Below are positions 25,161 to 34,793 of a DNA stretch of 47,981 bases, piece by piece (the stretch's first letter is position 1; each line of letters begins with the position of its first letter). The position numbers and the translations under genes are program-made. The stretch is from Salibacterium aidingense DSM 18341 (GTDB lineage: Bacteria > Bacillota > Bacilli > Bacillales > Marinococcaceae), in the NCBI RefSeq assembly GCF_000429685.1, contig NZ_AUCI01000025.1, forward strand, positions 1-47,981, in the 5' to 3' direction. The notes beneath the pieces are model-generated. The model saw only the letters and a program-made list of their open reading frames with translations. It did not search any database and was not told the DNA's origin.

Positions 25161-26002
25161 TGTTTGATACGATCCAACATGAACCTGTGCTCTCTGTTCA
25201 ACACCTATCCAAACGTTTTGGTCCTGGATGCAGTAGTTGTGACGAACAGAAACTTCCTTCCAATATTTGTGCAGCCTGCGGAACCATCTGGGCCTGCAAA
25301 GATATGACCTTTGATTTGTTTCAAGGAGAGATCCTTGGCATTGTTGGAGAAAGTGGATCCGGGAAAAGTACCCTCATGCGCTGTTTGCATTTTGAGCAGG
25401 AAGCCACCCGCGGTGCCGTCTATATGCGTGATTATGATCAGAGAAGCACGGATACGCTCACCATTTCCCGCCAGGAAAAACAATATATTAAAGATCATGT
25501 TTTGGGGTTGGTTTACCAGAACCCATGGGAAGGGCTGAGAATGGATTTTTCCAGTGGAGGAAACATAGCAGAAAAACTCATTGCTGCGGATTATCGACAT
25601 GTCCGTACTATTGACCAGAGAGCAGAAGAACTGCTTGAAAAAGTAGATATTCCCATCGAACGCATGAGCGAATGTCCCCGGTACTTCAGCGGCGGAATGC
25701 AGCAGCGCGTCCAAATTTCAAAAGCCCTGGCCAATCAGCCTCCTCTTCTATTTTTAGATGAGGTCACTACCGGCCTGGATTTATCGGTGCAGGCCAAAGT
25801 ACTGGATTTAATACGTATGCTGCAGCGGGAGTTTCATGTATCTATCCTTATCGTTTCTCATGATTTAAGTGTCATCCGCATGCTCGCAGACCGTACCATG
25901 GTTCTAAAAGACGGAGATATAATAGAAACCGGGTTAACCGATCAAATCCTGGAAGACCCCCAGCATCCTTATACGCAATTACTGGTCCAATCTCTTATAT
26001 AG
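25160..26002 (+). CDS. phnK: C-P lyase ABC-type subunit PhnK with N-terminal Cys insertion
   Basis: A 280-residue ABC ATPase that docks on the PhnGHIJ core. Walker A is GESGSGKST, Q-loop VYQNPWEGLRMDFSSGGN, signature FSGGMQQRVQISKAL, Walker B LLFLDEVTTGLDLS, switch His in VSHDLSV. Between strand 1 and Walker A there is an insertion with five cysteines (24, 27, 37, 40, 46; CxxC-x9-CxxC) absent from E. coli PhnK (about 252 residues), which looks like a small zinc ribbon. ATG overlaps the phnJ stop (TAATG). Confidence 0.94.
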   Translation: MFDTIQHEPVLSVQHLSKRFGPGCSSCDEQKLPSNICAACGTIWACKDMTFDLFQGEILGIVGESGSGKSTLMRCLHFEQEATRGAVYMRDYDQRSTDTLTISRQEKQYIKDHVLGLVYQNPWEGLRMDFSSGGNIAEKLIAADYRHVRTIDQRAEELLEKVDIPIERMSECPRYFSGGMQQRVQISKALANQPPLLFLDEVTTGLDLSVQAKVLDLIRMLQREFHVSILIVSHDLSVIRMLADRTMVLKDGDIIETGLTDQILEDPQHPYTQLLVQSLI

Positions 26003-26017
26003 AAAGTAGAGATATAT

Positions 26018-26752
26018 ATGAGTGCACGAATAGAATGCCATCATGTAACCAAAACATTTGAACTCCACCAAAAAGAAACAAGAACGCTGCGTGGGTGCGA
26101 AGATATTTCGTTTACTGTCAACCCTGGAGAATTTGCCGGAATAACCGGCAAAAGCGGGGCAGGAAAATCGACCATTCTAAAAACACTTTACCGTACGTAT
26201 CTCCCCACCAGCGGTCATATGTATTATCGTTCCAACAGCACTGGAACAATAGATCTGGCCCAAGCATCCGAGCAGGAAATCCTTTACCTCAGGAAAAATG
26301 AAATCGGCTATGTGTCCCAGTTTCTAAAAATAATGCCCCGGGTCACCGCATTAGAAACTGTGATGGAAAGCCTCCTTGAAATGGGATATAGTCCCGGAGA
26401 AGCACGGAGCGAAGGAAGCGCCATGCTGTATCAGTTCGATTTACCGGAGTATTTATGGGATACCTATCCCGATACTTTCAGCGGCGGAGAAAAGCTGAAA
26501 TTGAATTTAGCAAAAGCTATGGTGAAACAACCGGCATTATTACTATTGGATGAACCGACAGCTTCCTTGGATGAGCATTCCAAAGCATACGTCAAGCATA
26601 TGATCCACCAGCTTAAAGAAGCAGGCACTACCATGATCGGCATATTTCACGACCTGACATTTATGGACACCGTAGTAGATAAAAAATATCATATGAAGGA
26701 AGGTAAGCTCACCGGAACAGAAGAAGCATTGGAGTTGAACAGAAATGATTGA
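26018..26752 (+). CDS. phnL: C-P lyase ABC-type subunit PhnL
   Basis: A 244-residue ABC-family protein: Walker A GKSGAGKST, signature FSGGEKLKLNLAKAMVKQP, Walker B LLLLDEPTASLDEHS, and switch His IFHDL. YVSQFLKIMPRVTALETV (Q-loop) is diagnostic of PhnL. It joins PhnK and the core complex in phosphonate activation. The ATG at 26018 follows only a weak AGTAGAGAT site. The end overlaps the PHP gene by 8 bases. Confidence 0.94.
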   Translation: MSARIECHHVTKTFELHQKETRTLRGCEDISFTVNPGEFAGITGKSGAGKSTILKTLYRTYLPTSGHMYYRSNSTGTIDLAQASEQEILYLRKNEIGYVSQFLKIMPRVTALETVMESLLEMGYSPGEARSEGSAMLYQFDLPEYLWDTYPDTFSGGEKLKLNLAKAMVKQPALLLLDEPTASLDEHSKAYVKHMIHQLKEAGTTMIGIFHDLTFMDTVVDKKYHMKEGKLTGTEEALELNRND

Positions 26753-27608
26753 ATTACATTGTCATACAAAAATATCAGATAACTCTATGAATATTGTGGA
26801 TATCATGGAGCTCGCCAGGGAAAAAGGGATAACTCATTTAGCTCTTACGGATCACGACACGATGGAAGGGCTGGAGCCAGCCAAAAAAATAGGAGAGAAA
26901 TATGAAATTACCATCATCCCCGGCATCGAAATGTCTGCCTATGATTTTAAAAGAAACACAAGGGCGCATATCTTAGGGTATTATATCGACCCCTATCATG
27001 AACCCCTGAAGAGAATATGCGATCCGATGGTAGCCCGCAGGCATGAAGCCAGCTATAAGATGGTAGAAAAAATTATGAATCTCGGTTATAACATTGACTG
27101 GCCGCTCGTTCAATCTTACGCTCAAGGAGGAACGGGGGTCTATAAACAGCATATTATGCATGCTCTGTGGGATAAAGGGTACACAAACGGCATATATACA
27201 GACCTGTACAAACAGCTTTTTTCCAGCGTCAAAAACAAACCTGGAGAAGCTTATGTTCCCGTGGAATATATTGATGTGAGAGAAGCGATCCAAACGATTA
27301 AACAGGCAGGCGGCATCCCTGTGCTTGCCCATCCCGGCCAATTTAATAATTTTGATGCGGTGCAGGAATGGGTGGCGCTGGGCCTCGAGGGGATTGAAGT
27401 ATGGCACCCGCTGCATGATGCCCATGTCGAACAGCTTGCACATTACTATGCTTCCACTTATAATTTGATTGAAACCGGAGGCAGTGATTTTCATGGACTA
27501 TACGGGGAGCATCACGACGAACTGGGAAGTAAAAACCCTGGTTTGAACGCCATGATTGCGTTAAAGGAAAAAGCTGTTTCTCAAGCTGCGCTTTCTTCGC
27601 TTCCCTGA
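26745..27608 (+). CDS. phnPP: PHP-domain cyclic phosphodiesterase, PhnPP-like
   Basis: The 287-residue PHP-family phosphoesterase starts with IELHCHTKISDNS (metal-binding HxH at 5 and 7), LALTDHDTMEGL, GIEMSAYDF, VLAHPGQF and ETGGSDFHG, the metal-binding series of the family. In the phn operon it most likely performs the job established for Eggerthella lenta PhnPP. That enzyme hydrolyses 5-phospho-alpha-D-ribosyl 1,2-cyclic phosphate, the C-P lyase product, to ribose 5-phosphate and phosphate. Overlap with phnL (8 bases) supports this. It would make PhnP and PhnN unnecessary, and both are missing here. Confidence 0.85.
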   Translation: MIELHCHTKISDNSMNIVDIMELAREKGITHLALTDHDTMEGLEPAKKIGEKYEITIIPGIEMSAYDFKRNTRAHILGYYIDPYHEPLKRICDPMVARRHEASYKMVEKIMNLGYNIDWPLVQSYAQGGTGVYKQHIMHALWDKGYTNGIYTDLYKQLFSSVKNKPGEAYVPVEYIDVREAIQTIKQAGGIPVLAHPGQFNNFDAVQEWVALGLEGIEVWHPLHDAHVEQLAHYYASTYNLIETGGSDFHGLYGEHHDELGSKNPGLNAMIALKEKAVSQAALSSLP

Positions 27609-27623
27609 TAAAGAGGGTTATGT

Positions 27624-28823
27624 ATGATAGATGTGAAAACGAAAGAATTTTGGCAGGCGACCCTGGCACTTGGCGCTTCTGCTTTGATGACCTTTGCCAA
27701 TCTGTATTTCCCGCAGCCGCTGCTGCCTTTATTTTCAAAAGAATTTGAGGTAACTGAAACAACCGCCAGCTTTTTAATTTCGGTGCCCCTCTTCGTACTC
27801 GGCATCAGCTTCTTTATATATACGGCGTTATCCGATGCGTTCGGGCGCCGTAACATTATATTTATTGCCATGGGGCTCGGCACTGTTGGAACCCTGATCA
27901 TCAGTGCTGCTCCCGGCTTTGAAATCATGCTGACAGGACGGATGTTTCAGGCGGCCGGGCTCGCCGGTATTCCGGTCGCAGGCATGGCTTATATCAGCGA
28001 AGAGTACACAGCCCGGGCGATGACGGTCGCGGTTGGTGTTTATATAAGCTGTAACAGTCTCGGGGGAATGAGCGGACGTGTCTTCAGCGGTGTATTAACG
28101 GACATATGGAATTGGAGAGGGGCATTTCTCGTAATGGCAGGGCTGAGTCTTGCCCTTTTTCTGATGGTATATTTTCTCCTTCCCGCTTCAAAGGAATTTC
28201 AGGCAAGACCCTTTAAACTGAAAACGATCCTGCAGGACAATAAAGACCACCTGGCAAATCCGCTGCTGCGAAATGCATATATTATCGGCGGCCTTCATTT
28301 CTTACTTTTTATGGGGATTTTTACATTTATTACGTATTACCTGAGTACCGATCCGTTCCATGTGTCCACTGCCGTACTCGGGCTCCTTTATCTTACTTAC
28401 AGTGCAGGAACCATCAGCTCTACGCTGGCCGGGAAAGCCGGGCAGCAATGGAAGCAGACAATCTGTATGTTCGCCGGGATGGGATGTATGGCGGTCAGTT
28501 TAGTGTTAACATTCATTCCCTCCTTTCCCTATATCATTGCAGCCCTATTCCTTTTATGCTTTGGCTTCTTTTTCACCCATTCCAATTCGAGCTCCTGGGT
28601 GACAAGGTTTGCCACACACGCTAAAGCGAGTGCTTCCGGTCTCTATCTTACCGCCTATTATATAGGAGGCAGTCTTGGAAGTCTGTATTACGGAGTGTTG
28701 TGGTCCTCTTTTGGCTGGCAGGGCGTCATCTATGGGTCCTTTTTTATCTTAAGCATCACTACCGTAGTGACGGCGAAAATGAAAAAGCTTGAAGATCAGG
28801 AAGCATACACCGGGCAGGCCTAA
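27624..28823 (+). CDS. MFS transporter, YnfM type, at the end of the phn operon
   Basis: A 399-residue major-facilitator protein with 12 predicted helices. NLYFPQPLLPLFSKEF at the start and ALSDAFGRRNIIF (motif A between helices 2 and 3) place it near the YnfM-type arabinose/drug efflux group. It starts 15 bases after phnPP with AGAGGG and is followed by a terminator, so it is transcribed with the phn genes. The cargo is unknown; release of a metabolite formed by C-P lyase is possible but not shown. Confidence 0.85.
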   Translation: MIDVKTKEFWQATLALGASALMTFANLYFPQPLLPLFSKEFEVTETTASFLISVPLFVLGISFFIYTALSDAFGRRNIIFIAMGLGTVGTLIISAAPGFEIMLTGRMFQAAGLAGIPVAGMAYISEEYTARAMTVAVGVYISCNSLGGMSGRVFSGVLTDIWNWRGAFLVMAGLSLALFLMVYFLLPASKEFQARPFKLKTILQDNKDHLANPLLRNAYIIGGLHFLLFMGIFTFITYYLSTDPFHVSTAVLGLLYLTYSAGTISSTLAGKAGQQWKQTICMFAGMGCMAVSLVLTFIPSFPYIIAALFLLCFGFFFTHSNSSSWVTRFATHAKASASGLYLTAYYIGGSLGSLYYGVLWSSFGWQGVIYGSFFILSITTVVTAKMKKLEDQEAYTGQA

Positions 28824-28910
28824 ATCCAATAGCTGTTTACCTATACAATTAAAGGCATGGCCCCACATGCAGCGGATCTCCTGTTAAGCAAACCATTGAT
28901 ATAGACCATA

Positions 28911-28955
28911 AAAACCATCCTGAAAGAGTGCGGCTCTAAAAAGGATGGTTTTTGT
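28911..28955. terminator. Bidirectional terminator between phn and iron-uptake operons
   Basis: AAAACCATCCT pairs with AGGATGGTTTT across a 20-base loop, with T-runs on both sides (TTTTT on each strand). It ends the phn operon on the forward strand and the siderophore operon on the reverse strand. Confidence 0.85.
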
Positions 28956-28989
28956 TCCTGCCAGAGATGGATTTTTTCCTGTTTCCTGC

Positions 28990-30012
28990 TCACCCATTTG
29001 TTTTCATAAGTAGATAAATAAAGTAAGGAGCGCCCAGGGCAGAAACTACAAGGCCTACCGGAATTTCAGAAGGCGCCAGCAGATTTTTTCCAATCGTATC
29101 GGCTGAGAGCAATAACAACGCTCCAATTGCAACGCTCGTCGGAATAAGATAATGATGCATCGGGCCGACGAGTCTTCTCGCCAGGTGGGGAGCTACCAGT
29201 CCGAGAAAGGCGATTCCTCCGGCGACGGCAACGCATGCCCCGGCGAGAGCGACTGCTGCCACAAGCAGCACTCTTCTTTCTTTTTCCACTCTTGTACCTA
29301 ACCCTGTCGCAATTGAATCCCCGAGGGAAAGAACATTTAAATGCTTGGCTTTGATCAGTGTAACCGGAATGAGAAGAGCAATCCAGGGCAGCACCGATAA
29401 GACAAAACTCCAATTCGCCCCCCAGATGCTGCCGGACAGCCACACCATCGCCTGCATAAAATCATTGGGTTCCATGCGGAGCTGAAACACAATCAGCATA
29501 GCATTAAATCCAGCGTTCACCGCTATTCCCACCAGAATAAGCCGCACCGGTGAAATTCCCTGCTTCCAGGCCAGAATATAGATGAAGAAAGCAGCCAGCA
29601 GAGCACCGCTTAGAGCAAAAAAGGGCATGGCAAAAATCGAAAAGGCGCCCATTTCGCCCATGGCCCCTTCAAAAAAGTAAATGAAGAGGACAACCGCCAG
29701 GCCGGCTCCAGCGTTTATCCCAATGATCCCCGGTTCCGCCAATTCGTTCTGGGCCACTCCCTGCAGAATCGCCCCTGATACGGCCAGGCCGGCTCCTACC
29801 AATAAGGCCAGCACCATTCTTGGCAGGCGGAAACTGAATAAAACGAGCGATGCCTCGTCAGACCCCCTGCCAAAAAGGGTTTTAAGTGTTTCAGCGGGAG
29901 AGAGGGGATAGCTTCCCAGGTTAAGGCTGATTAAAAACACAGCCAAAATAAGCACCGCTGCCGTCGTCACCACGGTTACAAACCGCTTTCGATGAATACG
30001 GTTGATATCCAT
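28990..30012 (-). CDS. FecCD-family siderophore ABC permease (second subunit)
   Basis: A 340-residue iron-chelate permease with about ten predicted helices. GAGLAVSGAILQGVAQNELAEPGIIGINAGAGLA and GGIAFLGLVAPHLARRLVGPMHH are hallmark FecCD stretches. It overlaps the other permease by one base (TAATG-type junction). The operon has no ATPase, so a shared YusV/FhuC-type ATPase is expected. Confidence 0.92.
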   Translation of the reverse strand: MDINRIHRKRFVTVVTTAAVLILAVFLISLNLGSYPLSPAETLKTLFGRGSDEASLVLFSFRLPRMVLALLVGAGLAVSGAILQGVAQNELAEPGIIGINAGAGLAVVLFIYFFEGAMGEMGAFSIFAMPFFALSGALLAAFFIYILAWKQGISPVRLILVGIAVNAGFNAMLIVFQLRMEPNDFMQAMVWLSGSIWGANWSFVLSVLPWIALLIPVTLIKAKHLNVLSLGDSIATGLGTRVEKERRVLLVAAVALAGACVAVAGGIAFLGLVAPHLARRLVGPMHHYLIPTSVAIGALLLLSADTIGKNLLAPSEIPVGLVVSALGAPYFIYLLMKTNG

Positions 30013-31055
30013 TAGAGGCCCCTCCCTTCTCCGCGGGCCAGATAAAGAAAGAAAGGCACGCCAATCAGGGCGGTGATGGCTCCTACCGGTGTTTCATAGG
30101 GGGCGTTTACCATTCTTGCCCCTAAATCAGCAAGGACAAGAAGAAGCGCTCCTAATACGGCAGAGCAGGGAATAATCCAGCGATAATCCACTCCGGCTAA
30201 AAATCGGGTAATATGCGGTATAACCAATCCAATAAAACCAATTCTTCCCGCGACCGCCACTGCGGCACCGGTAAGAAGCAGCACCGTAATAATCCCCAAG
30301 GTTTTTATTAATGCCGTTTTCTGTCCCAGTCCTTTGGACACTTCTTCCCCCAGACTGAGAATCGTAATAGCCCGTGAAATAAAAAAAGCAAGACCCAGTC
30401 CGATAACAGCAACCGGGATCAGCATTTGAATGCTGATCCACTGCATACCGGCCAGCCCGCCGGCAAACCAGAACGCCATATCCTGTGCCACATCGAAATG
30501 AATCCCAATAGCGGAAGAGAAAGAACTCAGCATCGCTCCGACCGCCACTCCGGCTAATGCTAATTTCACCGGAGTGATACCGCCCTTTGCAAACATTCCG
30601 ATTCCAAATACAAGCAGGGCCCCCAGCCCTGCTCCTGCAAAGGACCATACCAGCAACCCGATGTAGGAGGTACCCGGGAAAAAAGCGAAAGCCAGTGCGA
30701 TGGCAAACGCTGCGCCGTCCGTCACACCAAGAATGGCCGGAGACGCCAGCGGATTTCTCGTCATTCCCTGCATAATCGCACCGGACACCGCTAAAAACGA
30801 ACCGATAAACACAGCGCTTAGCACCCGGGGCAGACGAACTTCCTGGATGATTTGATGGTCCGTGACGTCCGGATTAAAGGCAACTAACGCTTCCCAAACG
30901 GTTCCAAGGTTGATAGAAGCAGCCCCAAACGAAATCGAGAGACCAAGCCCGAGTACCAGAGCTGCGGTTCCCAGCACAAGAATCAGGACCGCCCCGGCCG
31001 GTCCTTTTTGTTTTATTTTATTTTCAGCCGCCTGTTCTCTTTCTTTCTCTGTCAC
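30012..31055 (-). CDS. FecCD-family siderophore ABC permease (first subunit)
   Basis: A 347-residue permease with FecCD motifs RLPRVLSAVFIGSFLAVSGA, MQGMTRNPLASPAILGVTDGA and AGRIGFIGLVIPHITRFL. It forms a heterodimer with the neighbouring permease. It follows the lipoprotein gene by 15 bases and belongs to the same Fur-type operon. The family match is certain, but the specific siderophore cannot be read from sequence (catecholate or hydroxamate/citrate-type). Confidence 0.92.
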   Translation of the reverse strand: MTEKEREQAAENKIKQKGPAGAVLILVLGTAALVLGLGLSISFGAASINLGTVWEALVAFNPDVTDHQIIQEVRLPRVLSAVFIGSFLAVSGAIMQGMTRNPLASPAILGVTDGAAFAIALAFAFFPGTSYIGLLVWSFAGAGLGALLVFGIGMFAKGGITPVKLALAGVAVGAMLSSFSSAIGIHFDVAQDMAFWFAGGLAGMQWISIQMLIPVAVIGLGLAFFISRAITILSLGEEVSKGLGQKTALIKTLGIITVLLLTGAAVAVAGRIGFIGLVIPHITRFLAGVDYRWIIPCSAVLGALLLVLADLGARMVNAPYETPVGAITALIGVPFFLYLARGEGRGL

Positions 31056-31070
31056 GATAGCTCACTTCCA

Positions 31071-32003
31071 TTATTCGGACTCGGTGACTTTGTTCACTAG
31101 ATCGTCCAGCTGCCTTTCCAATAATATGGGATTGTATTCACTCCAATAGTCATTGTCCACCACATGAACTTTGCCGTTCTGAACGGCAGGAAGGTTCTTC
31201 CATATATCTTTTTCTTTCAGTTCTTCATAATTTTCTTCAGCTGACCTCCCGGAAAACATAACAAAAATTCGGTCGGCGCTGTATTCGGGGATCACTTCTT
31301 CAGACAGTGTAACCGGATCGGAAATCTCTGCTGCTTTTTCTGTCGGCTTAAACTGACCGGCATCATAAATGGTCGGAAACGCCGATGTATGGAACATGTG
31401 AATGTTCTTTTCATAGAACTGCATGACAGCTGCCGTTTCTCCCTCTTCGATATAGGGGTCCATGTCTTCCCGCGCCTGTTCTACCTTTTGTTCATATTCC
31501 TGCATCCAGGTTTCCCGTTCTTCTTCGCGTCCAGTAATTTCCGCTACATTCTCCAGCTGCTCCAGCGCAGGAGTTCCAAATTCGAGGGCTACGGTTGGAG
31601 CGATTTGCTGCATATTTTCAATCGCTTCCGCTTCCCGGTAATCCGAGACGATGATCAGATCGGGGTCCAGGGAAATGATCTTTTCTACATCCGACTGTTC
31701 AGAGCCTACGCTTTCGACCCCCTCTGTTAACTCGCCGCTGTATTTATTTAAATCATAATCCAGGGCCCCGACGGGTTTGATGCCAAGCGCCGCCAGTTCA
31801 CCGAAATAATTGACCGCCACCACATCTTCCGGGTTCTCCGGAATCTCCACTTCCCGGTCCAGGCTGTCCGTATATGTACGGGTCTCTTGTGTTTCTCCTC
31901 CGTTTTCATCAGGATCTTCTTCTCCGGAGCTTTCTCCGCACGCAGTCAGAAGCATCACGGCAAGGAGAAAACTAAAAAGTATATATATGCTGCTTCTTCT
32001 CAT
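31071..32003 (-). CDS. Iron-siderophore binding lipoprotein
   Basis: The receptor of the siderophore importer. I start it at the ATG at 32003 (GGAGG 9 bases upstream); the open frame to 32195 crosses the Fur box and is not coding. The 310-residue protein has MRRSSIYILFSFLLAVMLLT and lipobox Cys22, an acidic linker, then the FecB/BtuF-like fold (DSLDREVEIPENPEDVVAVNY, SLDPDLIIVSDYREAEAIENMQQIAPTVAL). It heads the operon with two FecCD permeases. Confidence 0.92.
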   Translation of the reverse strand: MRRSSIYILFSFLLAVMLLTACGESSGEEDPDENGGETQETRTYTDSLDREVEIPENPEDVVAVNYFGELAALGIKPVGALDYDLNKYSGELTEGVESVGSEQSDVEKIISLDPDLIIVSDYREAEAIENMQQIAPTVALEFGTPALEQLENVAEITGREEERETWMQEYEQKVEQAREDMDPYIEEGETAAVMQFYEKNIHMFHTSAFPTIYDAGQFKPTEKAAEISDPVTLSEEVIPEYSADRIFVMFSGRSAEENYEELKEKDIWKNLPAVQNGKVHVVDNDYWSEYNPILLERQLDDLVNKVTESE

Positions 32004-32025
32004 TTTCACGAACCTCCGCTTTAAA

Positions 32026-32040
32026 TGATAATGATTATTA
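32026..32040. promoter_or_regulatory. Fur box
   Basis: TGATAATGATTATTA is a 7-1-7 inverted repeat matching the Bacillus Fur consensus (TGATAAT-n-ATTATCA) in 14 of 15 bases. It lies about 23 bases before the siderophore lipoprotein start, indicating iron repression. Confidence 0.8.
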
Positions 32041-32047
32041 ATGTCAT

Positions 32048-32301
32048 GAAAATTATATCGGAGATAAGGCGTGAAAGCAATGAAAAAAGCAAATTCAGTG
32101 GATCTCTCTCTTATTATAAAGCTGCATGGCATGAAAACAGACATTATTTTCTTCCAAGTAAAAAATGTTGTCCAGTATCTTTCTATTAAGAACATTCCTG
32201 GCTGAATTCGTTCCGATTTTGTCTCTCATTCTGCTATTAAGAACATTTTGATACCGAAAATGTCCTTTATCCTGAGAGTCCCATCATCCTTCCCGGGCAC
32301 A
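32048..32301. repeat. Gene-free region with a direct 14-base repeat
   Basis: CTATTAAGAACATT occurs at 32183-32196 and again at 32234-32247. The second copy leads into an inverted repeat ACATTTT-7-AAAATGT (32242-32262). No gene is visible here. The region separates the Fur box from the copA terminator. Confidence 0.4.
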
Positions 32302-32332
32302 GAAAAAGAGGAGCCTTTGTTTAAAGACTCCT
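32302..32332 (-). terminator. Rho-independent terminator after copA
   Basis: On the reverse strand, GGAGTCTTT pairs with AAAGGCTCC (one mismatch) across AAAC and is followed by TCTTTTT, immediately beyond the copA stop. Confidence 0.8.
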
Positions 32333-32334
32333 TC

Positions 32335-34755
32335 TTACGATATTTTCATTTTCTGCAGGCGCAGGGCGTTCAGAACAACAGAGACAGAGCTGAAAGCCAT
32401 TGCGGCACCGGCAACCCATGGGGCAAGCAGGCCGGCTGCGGCAATCGGGATTCCCAGCGTGTTATAAATAAACGCAAAGAATAAATTCTGCTTGATATTT
32501 CTCATCGTGGTCCGGCTCATGAGGACTGCATCGGCCACACTGTTCAAGTCACCGCGCATTAAGGTGATGTCTGCGGCTTCAATGGCGACATCGGTGCCGG
32601 TGCCGATCGCCATGCCGATATCGGCAGCGGCGAGCGCAGGGGCATCATTCATCCCGTCGCCGACCATCGCTGTTTTCTTTCCTTCCTGCTGCAGTTTTTG
32701 GATTTCTTCGCTTTTCTGCTCCGGGAGGACCCCTGCGATAACACGAGCAATTCCGACCTGGGCCGCAATTGCATTTGCGGTCCGCTGGTTATCCCCGGTA
32801 AGCAGCACCACGTCGAGTCCAGATTGGTGCAGCCGCTCTACCGCCTGTTTGGACGTTTCTTTTATCGTATCCGCCACCGCTATCAGCCCTGCATAGCTTC
32901 CATCTATAGCACAAAGCATGACTGTTTTTCCTTCGGATTCAAGCTTCTGCAGCTCCTCTTCTGCTCCCTCTCCCCGGCTAACACCAGATTCGTCCATCAT
33001 TTTTCTTGTGCCAAGCTGAAGTTTCCGCTCGTTAACTACCGCCTGAATCCCCCTTCCTGGTAAAGCTTCCATATTTTCTGCATGAAGTAGAGATATAGTA
33101 CCAGCTTCTGCTCCTTTTACTACAGCCTGAGCCAGAGGATGCTCCGAATTTTTTTCTGCGGACGCGGCATATTGCAGGAGATGGTCCTCCTGCCAGCCGG
33201 ATGCCGGCACGACATCGGTGAGCTCTGGCTCCCCTTTCGTTACCGTTCCGGTCTTATCCAGTACTACGGTTTGAATGCTTTTCGTATTTTCCAAGTATTC
33301 GCCGCCTTTAAACAGCACTCCCGCTTCGGCGGCCCGTCCTGATCCGGCCATGATAGAAGTCGGGGTGGCCAGCCCGAGCGCGCAAGGACATGCAATCACA
33401 AGAATAGAAATCGTGGGAATTAGTGCACTGCCCACATCTCCGGGACGGACCAGGGTTATCCAAACCACAAACGTGAGCAGGGCAATCGCGATGACCGCCG
33501 GGACAAAGATGCCGGAAACCCGATCGGCAAGGCGCTGGACTGCGGCTTTGGAACTTTGCGCCTCTTCCACCACTTTGACGATTTGGGATAACGCCGTATC
33601 GTTTCCGACTTTGGAGGCTTTCACCTGCAGCACACCGTTTTTATTGATGGTGGCACCAAATACATCATCCCCCGCCGTCTTGTCCACGGGCATGCTCTCC
33701 CCGGTCAGCATCGATTCATCCACGGAGGACGCGCCTTCCAGCACCTCTCCGTCGACCGGTATTTTTTCTCCCGGCTTCACAAGGACGGTATCACCAATCT
33801 GCACCTGCTCGACCGGAATTTCCACTTCTTCACCCTGACGATACACTACCGCTGTCTTGGCACGCATGCCGAGCAGTTTTTGGATCGCCTGTGATGTTCT
33901 TCCTTTTGCCCGCGCTTCAAATAGTTTTCCGAGCAGAATCAAGGTAATAATGATCGCCGATGCTTCAAAATAAAGCTCCGGCATGCCAGTCCGGGAGCTA
34001 TTCAGCCACTGCCAGCCCAAATAAATACTGTAAAAATATGCCGCCGATGTCCCCATCGCCACGAGCACATCCATGTTGGCACTTTTATTACGGAGCGCTT
34101 TCCAGGCACCCTCATAAAACTGCCAGCCGATAACAAACTGTACCGGTGTGGCGAGGGCAAATTGTACCCACGGATTCATGAGAACGTCCGGCATCCACAG
34201 AAACGAGGTCCACTCAAAATGCGTCACCATCGTCCATAACAGCGGCAGTGATAAAACCGCGGCTGATATAAATTTTACCGTTTGCTTCCGGATGGCTTTT
34301 TCGCGGTGGTCTTCTCCCTCCCTGTCCTCTGTTTTTTCATGCAGTTGATAGCCGATTTTATCTATGGCCCGGGACATGTCTTCCGTAGATACCGCCCCCG
34401 GGTTATATTCAACTGAAGCAGTTTCCATCGCCAGATTGACATTAGCTTCCGTCACACCCGGAAGTGTATTCAGCCTTTTTTCCACCCGGGCGGCACAAGC
34501 CGCACATGTCATCCCGGCCACTTCAAATTCCGCTTTATCATGCTCGACCTGGTAGCCGAGCTTTTTGATCTTTTCTTCAAACTCCGCTGCATTGGTCTGT
34601 TCCGGATCGTACGTTACATTGGAACGTTCCATCGCCAGATTGACGCTGGCTTCCTGTACGCCGTCGATCTTGTTCAACCCTTTTTCAATCCGGTTCGCAC
34701 AGGCTGCACATGTCATCCCTGATATCTGCAGCGTCGTTTCTGCTTGTCTGTTCAT
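32335..34755 (-). CDS. copA: Copper-exporting P1B-type ATPase CopA
   Basis: An 806-residue heavy-metal ATPase. Two N-terminal HMA domains carry [13 protein letters not shown] and [13 protein letters not shown]. Membrane helices follow, with the CPC ion motif in [16 protein letters not shown]. Also seen are the actuator TGES, the phosphorylation site [20 protein letters not shown] (HP motif) and [20 protein letters not shown]. This is the standard arrangement of B. subtilis CopA, exporting Cu(I) from the cytoplasm. It is last in csoR-copZ-copA and its ATG follows AAGGAGG. Confidence 0.97.
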   Translation of the reverse strand: MNRQAETTLQISGMTCAACANRIEKGLNKIDGVQEASVNLAMERSNVTYDPEQTNAAEFEEKIKKLGYQVEHDKAEFEVAGMTCAACAARVEKRLNTLPGVTEANVNLAMETASVEYNPGAVSTEDMSRAIDKIGYQLHEKTEDREGEDHREKAIRKQTVKFISAAVLSLPLLWTMVTHFEWTSFLWMPDVLMNPWVQFALATPVQFVIGWQFYEGAWKALRNKSANMDVLVAMGTSAAYFYSIYLGWQWLNSSRTGMPELYFEASAIIITLILLGKLFEARAKGRTSQAIQKLLGMRAKTAVVYRQGEEVEIPVEQVQIGDTVLVKPGEKIPVDGEVLEGASSVDESMLTGESMPVDKTAGDDVFGATINKNGVLQVKASKVGNDTALSQIVKVVEEAQSSKAAVQRLADRVSGIFVPAVIAIALLTFVVWITLVRPGDVGSALIPTISILVIACPCALGLATPTSIMAGSGRAAEAGVLFKGGEYLENTKSIQTVVLDKTGTVTKGEPELTDVVPASGWQEDHLLQYAASAEKNSEHPLAQAVVKGAEAGTISLLHAENMEALPGRGIQAVVNERKLQLGTRKMMDESGVSRGEGAEEELQKLESEGKTVMLCAIDGSYAGLIAVADTIKETSKQAVERLHQSGLDVVLLTGDNQRTANAIAAQVGIARVIAGVLPEQKSEEIQKLQQEGKKTAMVGDGMNDAPALAAADIGMAIGTGTDVAIEAADITLMRGDLNSVADAVLMSRTTMRNIKQNLFFAFIYNTLGIPIAAAGLLAPWVAGAAMAFSSVSVVLNALRLQKMKIS

Positions 34756-34793
34756 TTCCCTTTTCCTCCTTTCATAGCAGGGGCCCAGGGAAA

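Noticed and set aside
30127-30648. Reverse-strand 173-residue frame inside the FecCD gene
   Set aside because: It is an out-of-frame shadow of the permease, which has full family motifs in its own frame.
32004-32195. N-terminal extension of the siderophore lipoprotein
   Set aside because: It would translate through the Fur box and push the signal peptide to residue 65; a GGAGG sits exactly before the ATG at 32003.
34148-34777. Forward-strand frames opposite copA
   Set aside because: They are antisense shadows of the well-conserved HMA and membrane domains of CopA.
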